64,000 nucleotides of DNA from Cupriavidus laharis (GCF_914271435.1 NZ_CAJZAI010000008.1:186001-250000), one strand, 5' to 3'. Shown: positions 1 to 9,905, counted from the first letter of the stretch. A program made the numbers and translations. Notes: generated by a model not told the origin, from the sequence alone.

Positions 1-7
1 CGCAGCG

Positions 8-622
8 TTAGTTCAGATTCGTGATGTAGCTCGCGAGATTTCGGATATCGTCGTCGCTCAGGTTGCGCGAGACGCTGGTCATGTTGCCCGCATCATTGGT
101 GCGCCGCTTGGCGCGGAAGTCTTCGAGCTGCTTCACGATGTAGGCGTACTGCTGTCCCGCCACGCGCGGGATCTCGTTCTGGCCGGAGAATCCGCCAAGG
201 TGGCACATGGTGCACAGCACTTCTTCGGACTTCTTGCGGCCGGCTTCGACGCGCGCGGCCTCGACCTTGTAGGTGGAAGGCATCGGCTTCTGTGCGGAGA
301 AGTAATCGGCCAGGTCGAGCATGTCCTCGCGCGACAGCGGCGCGGCCATCGGCGACATGGCCGGGTCGCTGCGCCGGCCTTCCTTGAAGTCGCGCAACTG
401 CAGGTACAGGTAGCGGGTCGTCTGGCCGGCCAGTTCCGGATAGGCAGGATTGGTCGAGTTGCCCTGCGGACCGTGGCAGGCCACGCATACCTGGGCCTTG
501 GCCTGCCCGGCGGCGGCATCCGCGCGGGCCAGGCCGGCCATGCCGCAGGCGGACAGCAGCAGGCCCAGCGCCAGCAGCCGCCTTGACGGGGGGCTGCGGC
601 GCGGTGGGGTCAGGCCTGCCAT
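8..622 (-). CDS. diheme cytochrome c (c4-like)
   Basis: This 204-residue exported protein has an N-terminal signal segment (about residues 15-35) and two c-type heme motifs, CVACH (about residue 46) and CTMCH (about residue 137), each within a cytochrome c fold. That arrangement fits the c4 family of periplasmic diheme electron carriers. It lies 21 bp downstream of the PQQ dehydrogenase on the same strand and is very probably co-transcribed with it. The likely role is to accept electrons from the reduced quinoprotein and pass them to a terminal oxidase. The family call is secure; the partnership is inferred from position. Confidence 0.88.
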   Translation of the reverse strand: MAGLTPPRRSPPSRRLLALGLLLSACGMAGLARADAAAGQAKAQVCVACHGPQGNSTNPAYPELAGQTTRYLYLQLRDFKEGRRSDPAMSPMAAPLSREDMLDLADYFSAQKPMPSTYKVEAARVEAGRKKSEEVLCTMCHLGGFSGQNEIPRVAGQQYAYIVKQLEDFRAKRRTNDAGNMTSVSRNLSDDDIRNLASYITNLN

Positions 623-643
623 GACAAGTTGCGTGCGCGGGAC

Positions 644-2374
644 TTATTGCACCGCAAAGACGAAGACGCTGTTGCCGCGCTTGAAGTCGAGCTGCGTGTT
701 GCCGCCCGCGGCGACGGCGATGTACTGCTTGCCGCCGACCATGTAGGACACCGCCGGCGCATTGACGCCCGCGCCGCACTGGAATTCCCACAGCTTCTTG
801 CCGGTCGCTGCGTCAAAGGCGCGGAACAGGCCATTGCCCTCGCCGTTGAACACCAGGCCGCCCGCCGTGGCCAGCACGCCGCCGATCAGCGGCTGCTCGG
901 TCTTGAAGTCCCACTTCACCTTGCCCGTGTCGATGTTGACGGCCGACAGCTTGCCCCACTGCTGCTCGCTCGGAATCGTCTTGAAGGCGCCGCCCAGCCA
1001 GAGCTTGCCGCCCGGGTACGGAGCGTCTTCCACCTGGTACGTCATCGGCTGGTGCAGGTTGGCGGCGTAGGCCAGGCGCAGCTTCGGGTTAAACGCCATC
1101 GGCGACCATTCCACCCCGCCATTGGCGCCAGGCAGCATGCGCGCGCCGGCCGGCGTTGGCAGCGTCCACATGTTTTCCTGCGGGATCATGGCATCCGAGA
1201 AACGGATCAGGCGCCCGTCGCGCCGGTCATGCACATAGACGTGGCCGGTCTTGCCGCCGTGGATCACGCCGGGAATCATGGCACCCTTCTCATCGCGCAC
1301 GTCGACCAGGATCGGCGGACTGACGGCGTCCAGGTCCCAGACGTCATGGGCGACATATTGCGAATGCCACTTGTAGGCGCCGGTGTTGAGGTCGACGGCG
1401 ACCATCGAGTCCGTGTACAGGTTGTCGCCCGGACGGATGGCGCCGTAGAGGTCAGGCGAGGGGTTGCCCACGACGAAGATCACGAGCTTGTTGGCACGGT
1501 CCACCGCCGGCGCCATCCACACGCCGCCGCCGAGCGTCTTGTAGAAGTCGCCGCCCTTGTCGGCCAGCATCTTCTTCTCGGCGGCGATATCGCGCTTCAT
1601 GTCGCGCCCGGTAGCGTCCTTGGTGGCCCAGACGCCTTCATGGCCCTTCTCGGGGATGGTGTTGAAGGTCCACAGCAGCTTGCCGTCGTTGGCGCTGAAT
1701 GCCTTGACGAAGCCGCGGATGCCGTACTCGCCGCCGTTCGTGCCGATCAGCACCTTGTCATCGACGACCACCGGCGCCATCGTTTCGGAGTAGCCCAGTT
1801 CAGGATCGGCGATCTGCGTTTCCCACAGCAGCTTGCCAGTCTTCGCGTCCAGCGCCACCAGCTTGGCATCGAGCGTGCCCATGTAGAGGCGGTCGCCACT
1901 GATCGCCACGCCACGGTTGTTGGGGCCGCAGCAGAAGGTCGTGACCGGCCCCATCTTGTGCTTGTAGTGCCAGAACTCCTTGCCGGTCACCGCGTCGACG
2001 GCGTAGACGTGGTTGTACGACGTCGTGAGAAACATCACGCCATTGACGACGATGGGCGCGGTTTCCATCGATTCCATCACGGCGGTCTGGAACACAAACG
2101 CGGGCCGCAGCTTGGCGACATTCTTCGTGTTGATCTGGCTGCCGGCGTAGTAGCGCGTCTGGCCATACGAGCCGTTCGAATGCAGCCAGTCATTGCTGTT
2201 GGTCAGCGCGCCATCGAGCTGTGCCTGGGTGACGGGACGCAGCGCGCCGGACATCGGCGAACCTGTAGTGGTCGCGCCGCCCTGGATCTCCTCGGCGCCG
2301 TGCGCGGCGGAGGCAACCAGAGTCAGGAGCAGCAGGGGAAGGGCATGCCGGGAGAGACGAGGGACGGAGAGCAT
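644..2374 (-). CDS. PQQ-dependent dehydrogenase, WDxD (lanthanide-type) metal-site pattern
   Basis: This periplasmic quinoprotein has 576 residues, a signal peptide and the repeated tryptophan-docking blades of the eight-bladed propeller family. Adjacent cysteines C148-C149 (FCCGP) match the vicinal disulfide that lies over PQQ in alcohol dehydrogenases. The segment HDVWDLD places the presumed catalytic aspartate at D347 and a second aspartate at D349. XoxF, PedH and ExaF enzymes use this second acid to bind a lanthanide, whereas calcium enzymes have Ala, Ser or Thr there. No C-terminal heme domain is present, so the downstream cytochrome c is the likely electron acceptor. The ATG at 2374 is chosen because it starts the signal peptide and has AAGGAG seven bases upstream. 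The substrate is unknown, probably an alcohol or aldehyde. Confidence 0.88.
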   Translation of the reverse strand: MLSVPRLSRHALPLLLLTLVASAAHGAEEIQGGATTTGSPMSGALRPVTQAQLDGALTNSNDWLHSNGSYGQTRYYAGSQINTKNVAKLRPAFVFQTAVMESMETAPIVVNGVMFLTTSYNHVYAVDAVTGKEFWHYKHKMGPVTTFCCGPNNRGVAISGDRLYMGTLDAKLVALDAKTGKLLWETQIADPELGYSETMAPVVVDDKVLIGTNGGEYGIRGFVKAFSANDGKLLWTFNTIPEKGHEGVWATKDATGRDMKRDIAAEKKMLADKGGDFYKTLGGGVWMAPAVDRANKLVIFVVGNPSPDLYGAIRPGDNLYTDSMVAVDLNTGAYKWHSQYVAHDVWDLDAVSPPILVDVRDEKGAMIPGVIHGGKTGHVYVHDRRDGRLIRFSDAMIPQENMWTLPTPAGARMLPGANGGVEWSPMAFNPKLRLAYAANLHQPMTYQVEDAPYPGGKLWLGGAFKTIPSEQQWGKLSAVNIDTGKVKWDFKTEQPLIGGVLATAGGLVFNGEGNGLFRAFDAATGKKLWEFQCGAGVNAPAVSYMVGGKQYIAVAAGGNTQLDFKRGNSVFVFAVQ

Positions 2375-2701
2375 GGGACGCTCCTTTTCTTCGATTCTTG
2401 TAGCCCCGGGGCGCCTGCCTCGTGCGCCGGTCCGCGGCGTGCGGGGCGGGCATCGGCGCGGCGCACAAACTGGCCCGGCCGCGCATCGAAGTGGCCCGAG
2501 GTGAGGGCAGTATAGGCAAGAATGTGCACAAGACAACCAATACACGCACGCTTGTGTGCCGCGGTTCCGGATGCGCAATCGGATACGGAAGGGACGCGGA
2601 ACTGCCCTGCATTGCAGCATTCCACGCGCGGCTTGAATTTGTGCTTTGCGCACACCAAACTTAGCGGCAGCCACACCGGCCGGAGCCGGAAGGAGCCGCA
2701 G
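2375..2701. other. divergent intergenic region, PQQ dehydrogenase / ankyrin gene
   Basis: These 327 bp separate two divergent start codons and should hold both promoters. On the plus strand a weak TTGAAT (2633-2638) is followed 17 bases later by CAAACT, a poor -10 match. No convincing operator, hairpin or small gene was seen. Confidence 0.4.
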
Positions 2702-3370
2702 ATGAACCGCGCATTGCAGAGAGTTTCCATGATGGGGCTGTGCATGCTGGGCGCGCTGTGCCTGCGGGCTGCGCCCGTGCTGGCCGACGATGATGTCAGC
2801 CTGAATGCACGGCTGCTGGCGTCGGCGCGCGCCGGCGACGAGGCCGGCGTCCGCGGTGCGCTGGAACAAGGCGCCGCGGTCGATTCGCGCAACCGGATCG
2901 GCGACACGCCCCTGATCTCCGCCGCCAAGCGCGGCCTGACCGGCATGGCGCGCACGCTGCTCGATCACGGCGCCAATGTCAGCCAGGCCAACCTCCAGGG
3001 CGTCACGCCGCTAATGGCCGCCGCGTACGGCGGCTACCAGGACATTACCGCGATGCTGCTGGCCCGCCATGCCGACGTCAACGCCACCGACCGCATCAGC
3101 AAGACCGCCATGGTCTACGCCGCGGGCCAGGGCCAGGCCGCTGTGGTGAAACAGCTGCTCGATGCCGGTGTCGATGTCAATGCGCGCTACCATCATGGCC
3201 TGACCGCGCTGATGTGGGCGGCCGGCTACGACAAGGGCGAGGTGGTGCAGCTTCTGCTGTCGCGCGGCGCCGATGCCGCGCTGCGCGACGACCGCGGACT
3301 GACTGCGCGCGAGATCGCCGAGCAGGCCGGCGCGAAGGCCGCGGCGGCCGTCATGGCCGCGCGTCAGTAG
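2702..3370 (+). CDS. exported ankyrin-repeat protein
   Basis: This 222-residue protein has a signal peptide (about residues 1-29, ending near VLADD) and then about five ankyrin repeats through to the C-terminus. The repeats are recognisable from phrases such as [24 protein letters not shown] and [12 protein letters not shown]. Ankyrin repeats are protein-binding scaffolds, and a periplasmic one beside a PQQ enzyme may act as an assembly or interaction partner. The start at 2702 has AAGGAG nine bases upstream. It converges on the beta-propeller gene with an 18-bp gap. Its specific partner is not known. Confidence 0.85.
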   Translation: MNRALQRVSMMGLCMLGALCLRAAPVLADDDVSLNARLLASARAGDEAGVRGALEQGAAVDSRNRIGDTPLISAAKRGLTGMARTLLDHGANVSQANLQGVTPLMAAAYGGYQDITAMLLARHADVNATDRISKTAMVYAAGQGQAAVVKQLLDAGVDVNARYHHGLTALMWAAGYDKGEVVQLLLSRGADAALRDDRGLTAREIAEQAGAKAAAAVMAARQ

Positions 3371-3388
3371 CCGCCCGGCGGCATTGCC

Positions 3389-4462
3389 TCAGGGCGCATC
3401 GATCGAGCCGATGCTCTTCGGATAGGTCACGATGCCCCATGCCAGCGGCAGCCCGTCGATCTGCTTCACCGGCTGGTAGGTGCGCGCGTCGAACACCTGC
3501 ACCGCATTGGAACGCCCGCAGGCTACCAGCAGGCGGGTATCGTCGGGCGTGAAGCTGAAGTGCCAGCAGCGCTTGCCCACGGCAATGTCGGCCAGCGGCG
3601 CGTAGCTCTGGCCATCGAATACCTGCAGCGTGTCCGCGCGCGAAGCCGCCACGAACACACGTGCGCCGCTGCGATCGAACGTGACGCCATAGGGCCCGGT
3701 GCGCGTAGGTACGGTGCGCAGCACCCGGTAGTCGTCGGCGGCCAGCACCACGAATGCGTTGGCCGATTCCAGCGTCACCACGTAACGGCTGCCGTCGGGG
3801 CTCGCCCTGATGCCGCGCGGACGCGAGCCGGCGGGCATGGGCAGGCGTTGCACCTGCCGGCCACTCGCCTTCTCGTAGACGGTGACCGTATCGTCGCCTT
3901 CGTTGGTGACCAGCATCAGGCGCCCGTCGTGCGAGAACTCGATGCCCTCGGTTTCCAGGCCGCTGCGGACGGTGCGCGTCACGCGCCAGGTTCGGAGGTC
4001 GACCACGGCGATTTCGGCAGGCAGTGGCTTGTCGTCGTCGCGCTTGCCCGCGTCCTTTGGCGGTGTCGGTGCGGCCGGCTTGCCCGGCGGCCCGGCCCGC
4101 TCGCCCGGCTCGAAGGTGACGAAGGCCTGGTCGCCAGCCACGCGCACGAACTCCGGGTTCTGGCCGATCGGCACGCGCCTCACTTCTTTTCCGGCCGCCA
4201 CGTCGATCACGGACATGTCGCCGGTTTCCTTGTTTGCCGTCAGCAGGTACTTGCCGTCGGCGGTCAGTCCCAGCCCGCGCGGCCCCTTGCCGGCGGTGGC
4301 CGGGCCGGGCAGGCGCTCCATGCGCTCCAGGTCGATCACGGCGATGCCGCCGCTCTCGGTGGAGACATAGGCCTGCGCCGCACCGGCCTGGCCCGTCCCG
4401 GCCAGCACCGGGGCAAGCGCCAGCAGCGCGGCGGCACGCAGGGATACGGAGGGTGATGTCAT
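3389..4462 (-). CDS. YVTN-family beta-propeller protein associated with PQQ catabolism
   Basis: This 357-residue exported protein has a signal peptide (cleavage near AGAAQA) and repeated propeller blades (for example YVSTESGGIAVIDL and VFVAASRADTLQVFDG). It resembles the PQQ-dependent-catabolism-associated beta-propeller family, which is typically found near quinoprotein alcohol dehydrogenases. A low-complexity Pro/Lys/Asp insert lies near residues 125-145. The start at 4462 is preceded by AAAGGAG. It lies 34 bp downstream of the TonB receptor and is probably co-transcribed with it. Biochemical function is unproven for the family; a sensory or accessory role in periplasmic oxidation is possible. 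Confidence 0.8.
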   Translation of the reverse strand: MTSPSVSLRAAALLALAPVLAGTGQAGAAQAYVSTESGGIAVIDLERMERLPGPATAGKGPRGLGLTADGKYLLTANKETGDMSVIDVAAGKEVRRVPIGQNPEFVRVAGDQAFVTFEPGERAGPPGKPAAPTPPKDAGKRDDDKPLPAEIAVVDLRTWRVTRTVRSGLETEGIEFSHDGRLMLVTNEGDDTVTVYEKASGRQVQRLPMPAGSRPRGIRASPDGSRYVVTLESANAFVVLAADDYRVLRTVPTRTGPYGVTFDRSGARVFVAASRADTLQVFDGQSYAPLADIAVGKRCWHFSFTPDDTRLLVACGRSNAVQVFDARTYQPVKQIDGLPLAWGIVTYPKSIGSIDAP

Positions 4463-4496
4463 GGCGGCTCCTTTCGATTGAATCGGGCAACGTCGG

Positions 4497-6809
4497 TCAG
4501 CGGCCGTCCCACTCGTAGCGCACGCCGACCAGGAACAGGCGTGGCGCGCCGGGCGCGACAAAGCGCTCCACCGGCACCGCGGCGCCCGGTTGCAGCAGCG
4601 TGCCGCCCGGGAACAGGTTGTAGCCGGCCTGGCCATAGGTGGCGTCGCGCCGGTCGAACACATTGTCGATGCGGCCATAGACCTGCCAGCGTGGCGAGAA
4701 CTGCCAGCTCGCGCGAAGGTTCAGCAGCAGGTAGCCGCCGGTATCGGACAGCCCCGGGTTCTGTGCACCCAGCGCGCCGTCTTCGTTACCGGCGACCGGC
4801 CGCGAGGACGACACCAGCAGGTCGCCGCCCACGCTCAGCGCCGCCGTGGCGCTCCAGTCGGCGCCCAGCTTGAAGCTGTGCAGCGGGATGCCTGCCATGC
4901 GCGTGCCGGGCTGCACCGCCACAGGCGCGGCAAAGGGCGTCTGCAGTTCTCCCTGCGCCTGGTAGGTCGCCTGCGTATAGCTGTAGCCCGCGCGCAGCGT
5001 CAGGCGGCCAAGGCGCTGGCGCAGGCCCAGCTCCACGCCCTCGTTGCGCGTCTTGGGGAAGTTGGAGAAGTAGCCCAGCGGGCTGACCGAGGAGCGCTGG
5101 AACACAATGTCGTCGCGGTTGTCGCTGCGATACAGCGCCAGCGTGACCTCGGTGGCATCGGCAGGCTGCCAGCGTCCGCCGAACTCCAGCGTGCGGGTGA
5201 CCACCTGTCGCAGAAACGGGTCCGCCTGCAGCCCGGTGGGCAACTGGCAGGCATTGGCGGGATCGGCGCAGCCGAGTTCGATGGCCGTGGGCATGCGCGT
5301 GCCCTGCGAGGCCGAGCCGAACACCACCAGCCGGTCCAGCAGGCGGTGCGTCAGGCCCACGGAAGGATTGAGCCGCGAATAGGTGAAGCGCTCGTCGGAC
5401 TGCGTGGGCAGGTTGAGCAGCGTGTGGCGGCGACCCTGGTTCCACCGCGCCGCCAGCGTCAGGAAGGTGCCTTCGAGCAGGCGCATGGTGTCGGTGGCAA
5501 ACAGCCCGACCGTGCTGTCGCGCCCGTCCAGCGCGGCCTGGGTCAGCACCGGCGCACCGGCATCGGCCACGGTATTGCGGGCGCTGTCGAAGCTGGCCTG
5601 CTGCGTGGTCTGCGTGTAGTGCGAGCGGTTCATGTCGAGCACGGCGCCCAGCGCGAAGCGGTGCGTGTCGCCATCATGCGACCACTGCACCGATCCGCCG
5701 TAGCTGGTCTCGCGTACCGTGGCGCTGTTGAGCACGGCATTGGCCGGCGCACCGTCGGCCTCGCACTCCTCGCTGCCGGCGGCGCCCTGGCAGTCGAGCA
5801 CGGTGTCGAGGTAGTCGTCGCTGATGTCGCCGCTGTTGGCGCGCGTGCGGGTCTGGCGCAGGTAGAGCGTGAGCTGCAGCTGGTCCTGTGCGTTGAACTG
5901 GTGCGCGCCATTGAGCGCCACCTGCAGCGAACGCGACCGCGTCTCGTCAGGCGCCGTGTAGATCGCGCGGCGGTCGGCGGCATAGAGGCTGTCCGGCGTC
6001 AGGCCGTTGCCGGACAACCGGCTGTTGCTGCCCAGCACGCTTACGTTCCATTGCGTGCCGCTGGTGGAGCGGCCCAGCTTGAAGAACAGGTTGCCCAGGT
6101 CGCTGTTCGAACGGTCGCGCCAGCCGTCCTCGCGCCAGCCCGTGCCTGCCAGGTAGGCGTGCCAGCCGTCGCCAAGCAGTTTGCCGGCGCTGGCATCCAG
6201 GCGCGCGCGCCCGTAGCTGCCCACGCTCAGGTCGGCCTCCACGCCAGGGTGTGTCTCGCCGGACTTGGTCTGCAGCGCCAGCGCGCCGCCCAGCGTATTG
6301 AGCCCGTAGAGCGGATTGCTGCCCGGCACCAGCGTGATGGTGCCGAGCGCGGCTTCGGGGATCGCGGCCCAGTGGATCACGTCGCCCAATGCCGCGTTCT
6401 GGCGCACGCCGTCCAGGTACAGCGACAGCCCCTGCGCCGACCCGAGCGTGGGCGAGAGCCGGTAGCCGCGATAGAGGATGTCCTGCGCGAACGGATTGCC
6501 CTGCGCGTCGTTGACCGCCACGCCGATCATGGTTTCCGCCAGGAAGGCCGTCAGGTTGGGCGCCTTGACGCGCTCCAGGTCGCCGTCGGTGGCGGTCTGC
6601 GCGTTGCCGGCAAAAGCCTGTCGCTCGATGGTGAAGCCCGGCAGCGGGGTGGGCGCTACGACTGTGACCTCCCGCAGGTTGTGGACCTGGTCTGCGTGCG
6701 CTTCGCCGGTGGCTTGCTGCGCTGCCGCAGGCCATGACGCGGGCAGCGCCAGGGCGCCCAGGCAAGGCACGACCCTGAGCGGACGGATGCGGCAGCGGCT
6801 TCGGGCCAT
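4497..6809 (-). CDS. TonB-dependent outer-membrane receptor
   Basis: This is a 770-residue receptor with a signal peptide, an N-terminal plug (about residues 50-185, including LYLDGVRQNAALGD and NPLYGLNTLGGALAL) and a C-terminal beta-barrel with the late motif DNVFDRRDATYG. The last residues, YEWDGR, do not end in the usual aromatic residue. A ligand cannot be read from the sequence. Its cluster contains a PQQ enzyme with a lanthanide-type metal site, so uptake of a metal-chelator complex is a reasonable hypothesis; a siderophore or another substrate is equally possible. The start at 6809 is preferred over an in-frame ATG 11 codons upstream because AAGGGGAG sits just before it. Confidence 0.88.
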   Translation of the reverse strand: MARSRCRIRPLRVVPCLGALALPASWPAAAQQATGEAHADQVHNLREVTVVAPTPLPGFTIERQAFAGNAQTATDGDLERVKAPNLTAFLAETMIGVAVNDAQGNPFAQDILYRGYRLSPTLGSAQGLSLYLDGVRQNAALGDVIHWAAIPEAALGTITLVPGSNPLYGLNTLGGALALQTKSGETHPGVEADLSVGSYGRARLDASAGKLLGDGWHAYLAGTGWREDGWRDRSNSDLGNLFFKLGRSTSGTQWNVSVLGSNSRLSGNGLTPDSLYAADRRAIYTAPDETRSRSLQVALNGAHQFNAQDQLQLTLYLRQTRTRANSGDISDDYLDTVLDCQGAAGSEECEADGAPANAVLNSATVRETSYGGSVQWSHDGDTHRFALGAVLDMNRSHYTQTTQQASFDSARNTVADAGAPVLTQAALDGRDSTVGLFATDTMRLLEGTFLTLAARWNQGRRHTLLNLPTQSDERFTYSRLNPSVGLTHRLLDRLVVFGSASQGTRMPTAIELGCADPANACQLPTGLQADPFLRQVVTRTLEFGGRWQPADATEVTLALYRSDNRDDIVFQRSSVSPLGYFSNFPKTRNEGVELGLRQRLGRLTLRAGYSYTQATYQAQGELQTPFAAPVAVQPGTRMAGIPLHSFKLGADWSATAALSVGGDLLVSSSRPVAGNEDGALGAQNPGLSDTGGYLLLNLRASWQFSPRWQVYGRIDNVFDRRDATYGQAGYNLFPGGTLLQPGAAVPVERFVAPGAPRLFLVGVRYEWDGR

Positions 6810-7026
6810 GGCTCCCCTTGTCGCGCTGGATGGCGCGGGCATCGGTTACGGCCTGGATACAGAAGACTTCGAGTGGCGCAAATGCTACCTAATCTAGTTC
6901 AGCGGGCAGGCAGTGCCAAGTTGCGGCGCCTGCCGGCCAGCCGTTTTTTGCCTAGAGTTTTCAGGTGGCCCGGGCGTTGCGCCCCGGCGCCGCCTGTCCC
7001 GATCAGCGAACCAGGAGGAGTTGCCC

Positions 7027-7791
7027 ATGCCGACCACAGAGACCGATGCCGTCCGCGGCCGTCGCCGCCTGCTTGGCGCTGGCGCGATCGCCATGTTGGC
7101 CCTAGCGTTGCCGAACCTCGGCGCGTGCGCGCAGGGCGGCGGCGCCAGCGGCAGCGGGCAGCCGGTGAAGATCGGCGTGATCGGATCGGGCCGCATCGGC
7201 GGGACCATTGGCGGGCTGTGGGTGAAATCGGGCCACCCGGTGCTGTTTTCCTCGCGGCATCCCGAGTCGCTGAAGTCGCTCGTCGACAGCCTGGGCCCGC
7301 TGGCGCGCGCAGGAACGGTGGCCGAGGCGATTGCCTTCTCGGACGTGCTGTTCCTGGCCACGCCCTACAACGCGCTGCCGCAGCTCGGCCAGGACAACCC
7401 GGGCGCCTGGAAGGGGAAGATCGTGCTGGACGCGACCAATGCCTTCGCCCAGCGGGACGGCGCCATTGCCGACGAGGCGCAGCGTAACGGCATTGGCATC
7501 ACCACGGGCAGGTACCTGGCGGGCGCGCGCGTGGTGCGCGCCTTCAACTTCATGGGCGCGGCCAACTTCGCCAGCGAACACCATCGCCAGGGTGAGCGCG
7601 TGGCCGTGCCGATTGCCGGCGATGACCCGGTCGCGTTGCGCGTCGCGGAGCAGCTCGTGCGCGATGCGGGGTTTGAACCGGTAGTGGTGGGGCCGCTGGC
7701 CAGCGCGGACAAGTTCGCGCCTGGGGGGCCGTTGTTCCGGCAGATCGGCAGCGTGGAGGAGATGCGAAGGAAGATGGGCGCCGCGCAGTAG
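7027..7791 (+). CDS. exported NADPH-dependent F420 reductase-like lipoprotein
   Basis: This 254-residue protein begins with GRRRLLGAGAIAMLALAL followed by LGAC, a Tat-like twin-arginine region leading into a lipobox. A Rossmann fold follows, with the nucleotide loop GVIGSGRIGG (about residues 54-63), as in NADPH:F420 reductase and related NAD(P)-binding proteins. Most relatives are cytoplasmic, so an exported or lipid-anchored version is unusual; Tat export would allow folding with a cofactor first. The start at 7027 has AGGAGGAG upstream. It is divergent from the TonB gene and convergent with the GNAT gene. The substrate is unknown. Confidence 0.75.
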   Translation: MPTTETDAVRGRRRLLGAGAIAMLALALPNLGACAQGGGASGSGQPVKIGVIGSGRIGGTIGGLWVKSGHPVLFSSRHPESLKSLVDSLGPLARAGTVAEAIAFSDVLFLATPYNALPQLGQDNPGAWKGKIVLDATNAFAQRDGAIADEAQRNGIGITTGRYLAGARVVRAFNFMGAANFASEHHRQGERVAVPIAGDDPVALRVAEQLVRDAGFEPVVVGPLASADKFAPGGPLFRQIGSVEEMRRKMGAAQ

Positions 7792-7846
7792 GGTGGCCCG
7801 GCAGGGTGGCCGCCCGGCGCGTTTGCACGCCGCGGCGACAAGCGGC

Positions 7847-8236
7847 TCAGGGCCGGCGGCGCTCCATGGCCACCATAGACGGCGTAAAACCGAGCTGGCC
7901 GAAGAATGCCGCTTCGGACGAGCGCGCCGCGCGCAACACCCAGGTGATGTCGGGATCGTTGCCCATGACCTGGCGTACCAGCGCACGCCCGATGCCCTGC
8001 CTGCGATGGCTGGGCGCCACCACCACCATTGACAGGAAGCCATCGGAAACGTCGTCGCAAAGCGCGCGCGCAAAGCCGACGACTTCGCCCTTGTCCACGG
8101 CCACGGCCACGCGCTGCGAATTGGCGACAAGGCGGGCGAAGCGTTCGGCGCTGCCCACGCGGTTGTTCCAGCCGTTGGCGATCAGTAGCTGCCTGGCGGC
8201 CTCGACATCTCCAGGCAACAGATTACGGATTTCCAT
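7847..8236 (-). CDS. GNAT-family N-acetyltransferase
   Basis: This is a 129-residue single-domain acetyltransferase. The acetyl-CoA-binding signature is VVVAPSHRRQGIGRALV (about residues 74-90), containing the RRQGIG pyrophosphate loop. The C-terminal AAFFGQLGFTPS is the usual aromatic GNAT tail. Length is normal for a small family member. The start at 8236 is chosen over upstream in-frame ATGs because AGGGGAG precedes it and the fold begins there. It is divergent from amn. The acceptor substrate cannot be predicted. Confidence 0.85.
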   Translation of the reverse strand: MEIRNLLPGDVEAARQLLIANGWNNRVGSAERFARLVANSQRVAVAVDKGEVVGFARALCDDVSDGFLSMVVVAPSHRRQGIGRALVRQVMGNDPDITWVLRAARSSEAAFFGQLGFTPSMVAMERRRP

Positions 8237-8417
8237 CGGCGGCTCCCCTAGCAAAGCATGTACGGCCCCTCGCTTCCCCCTGCCAGGGGTGCCGCGAGTC
8301 GAGTACGGCACGGGAGGCCCGGCCGCGCAATTGGCGGAGTGTAGCGAGCGAGGGCAGACACGTCAATTTGCCGCCGCGCGCGCGGTGGTCGCGCCGCTGG
8401 CGCTGCAGCGCGGTATC

Positions 8418-9905
8418 ATGGCTTCCATGAACGCCCCGATCTTCTCTTCTGCCCACCCGGCCGATCAGCTGGCCGAGTTCTCCGACGCCGACGCGGCGCT
8501 GGCACGCATCCGCGAGATCTACAACGCTTCGGTCAGCGCCGTGCGCGCACGCTTCGACGCGTTCGCCAACGGCAAGCCGCTGCCATCGGCGGCACACGCG
8601 TGCTACCCGTACCTGGGCATTTCGGTGAATATCGAAACCATGGTGACCGACAGCCGGCCGTCATGGGGCACGGTGGCCTATCCGGGCGTCTATGGCACCA
8701 CGGTGACACGCCCCGACCTGCTCGCCGATTACTACCGCGACCAGATCGAACGGCTGATGCGCTACCACCGCGTGCCCGTGGTGGTGGGCCTGAGCCGGCG
8801 GCCGATCCCGCTGCCGTTCGTGATCGAAGCGTCCACGACCGATATCAGCTACACCCAGGCGCGCGAACTGGAAGCGTCCTTCGTGCTGCCGGAGCTGAGC
8901 CGCATCGACGATTCCATCGCCAACGGCACCTTCGAGCCGGTGCCGGGCGAAGCGTGGCCCCTGTCCCTGTTCCCGGCCGAGCGCGTGGACCTCGCCTTGC
9001 AGCGTTTGTACCACTACACCGGCACCGCGCCGCAGCATTTCCAGCGCTTCGTGCTGTTCACCAATTACCAGCGTTACGTGGACGAGTTCATCGCGCTCGG
9101 GCGATCGCTGATGGCCAGCAGCGACGGCGGCGGCTACACGCGCTTTGTCGAGCCCGGCGACGTGGTGCAGGCGCTTGGCGCGGCCGAGCCCGACGACGAC
9201 GCGCGCCCGCGCGCGCTGCCGCAGATGCCGGCCTACCACCTGGTGCGCGACGACAAGCTGGGCGTGACGCTGGTCAACATCGGCGTGGGCCCATCCAATG
9301 CCAAGACCATGACCGATCATCTGGCCGTGCTGCGTCCGCACTGCTGGATGATGGTGGGCCATTGCGGTGGCCTGCGGCGTTCGCAGCAGCTCGGCGACTA
9401 TGTGCTCGCCCACGCCTATGTGCGCGACGACCACGTGCTGGACCATGACCTGCCGCCGTGGGTGCCGGTGCCGCCGATCGCCGAAATCCAGGTCGCGCTG
9501 CAGGAAGCGGTGGCGCGCGTGACCGGCCTCTCCGGCGGCGAGATGAAGACGCGCATGCGCACGGGCACGGTGGTTTCCACCGACGACCGCAACTGGGAAC
9601 TGAAGTCCAAATCGCTGTATGCACGCTTCAACCAGTCGCGCGCGATCGCCATCGACATGGAGAGCGCGACCGTGGCGGCCAACGGCTTCCGCCTGCGCGT
9701 GCCCTACGGCACCCTGCTGTGTGTATCGGACAAACCGCTGCACGGCGAGCTCAAGCTGCGTGGCATGGCCAATGCGTTCTATCGCCAGCGGGTCAGCCAG
9801 CACATGACCATTGGCCTGGAAGCGGTCCGCATCCTGCGCGAGAACGGCGTCGAGCAGCTGCATTCGCGCAAGCTGCGGAGCTTTGACGAGCCGGCATTCC
9901 GCTGA
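8418..9905 (+). CDS. amn: AMP nucleosidase
   Basis: This 495-residue enzyme hydrolyses AMP to adenine and ribose-5-phosphate in purine salvage. The N-terminal AMP-nucleosidase domain covers about residues 20-180. The C-terminal nucleoside-phosphorylase-like domain contains NIGVGPSNAKTMTDH, WMMVGHCGGLR and the ribose-binding AIDMESATVAANG. Length matches the bacterial family (about 480-500). Two starts are possible, ATG at 8418 or ATG at 8427; neither has a strong ribosome-binding site, so the N-terminus is uncertain by three residues. It is transcribed alone and ends in a strong bidirectional terminator. Confidence 0.93.
   Translation: MASMNAPIFSSAHPADQLAEFSDADAALARIREIYNASVSAVRARFDAFANGKPLPSAAHACYPYLGISVNIETMVTDSRPSWGTVAYPGVYGTTVTRPDLLADYYRDQIERLMRYHRVPVVVGLSRRPIPLPFVIEASTTDISYTQARELEASFVLPELSRIDDSIANGTFEPVPGEAWPLSLFPAERVDLALQRLYHYTGTAPQHFQRFVLFTNYQRYVDEFIALGRSLMASSDGGGYTRFVEPGDVVQALGAAEPDDDARPRALPQMPAYHLVRDDKLGVTLVNIGVGPSNAKTMTDHLAVLRPHCWMMVGHCGGLRRSQQLGDYVLAHAYVRDDHVLDHDLPPWVPVPPIAEIQVALQEAVARVTGLSGGEMKTRMRTGTVVSTDDRNWELKSKSLYARFNQSRAIAIDMESATVAANGFRLRVPYGTLLCVSDKPLHGELKLRGMANAFYRQRVSQHMTIGLEAVRILRENGVEQLHSRKLRSFDEPAFR

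Noticed and set aside
629-2515. Long plus-strand open frame antisense to the PQQ dehydrogenase
   Set aside because: High-GC shadow frame; composition is Arg/His/Val-rich with no domain, and the minus-strand frame is a clear quinoprotein.
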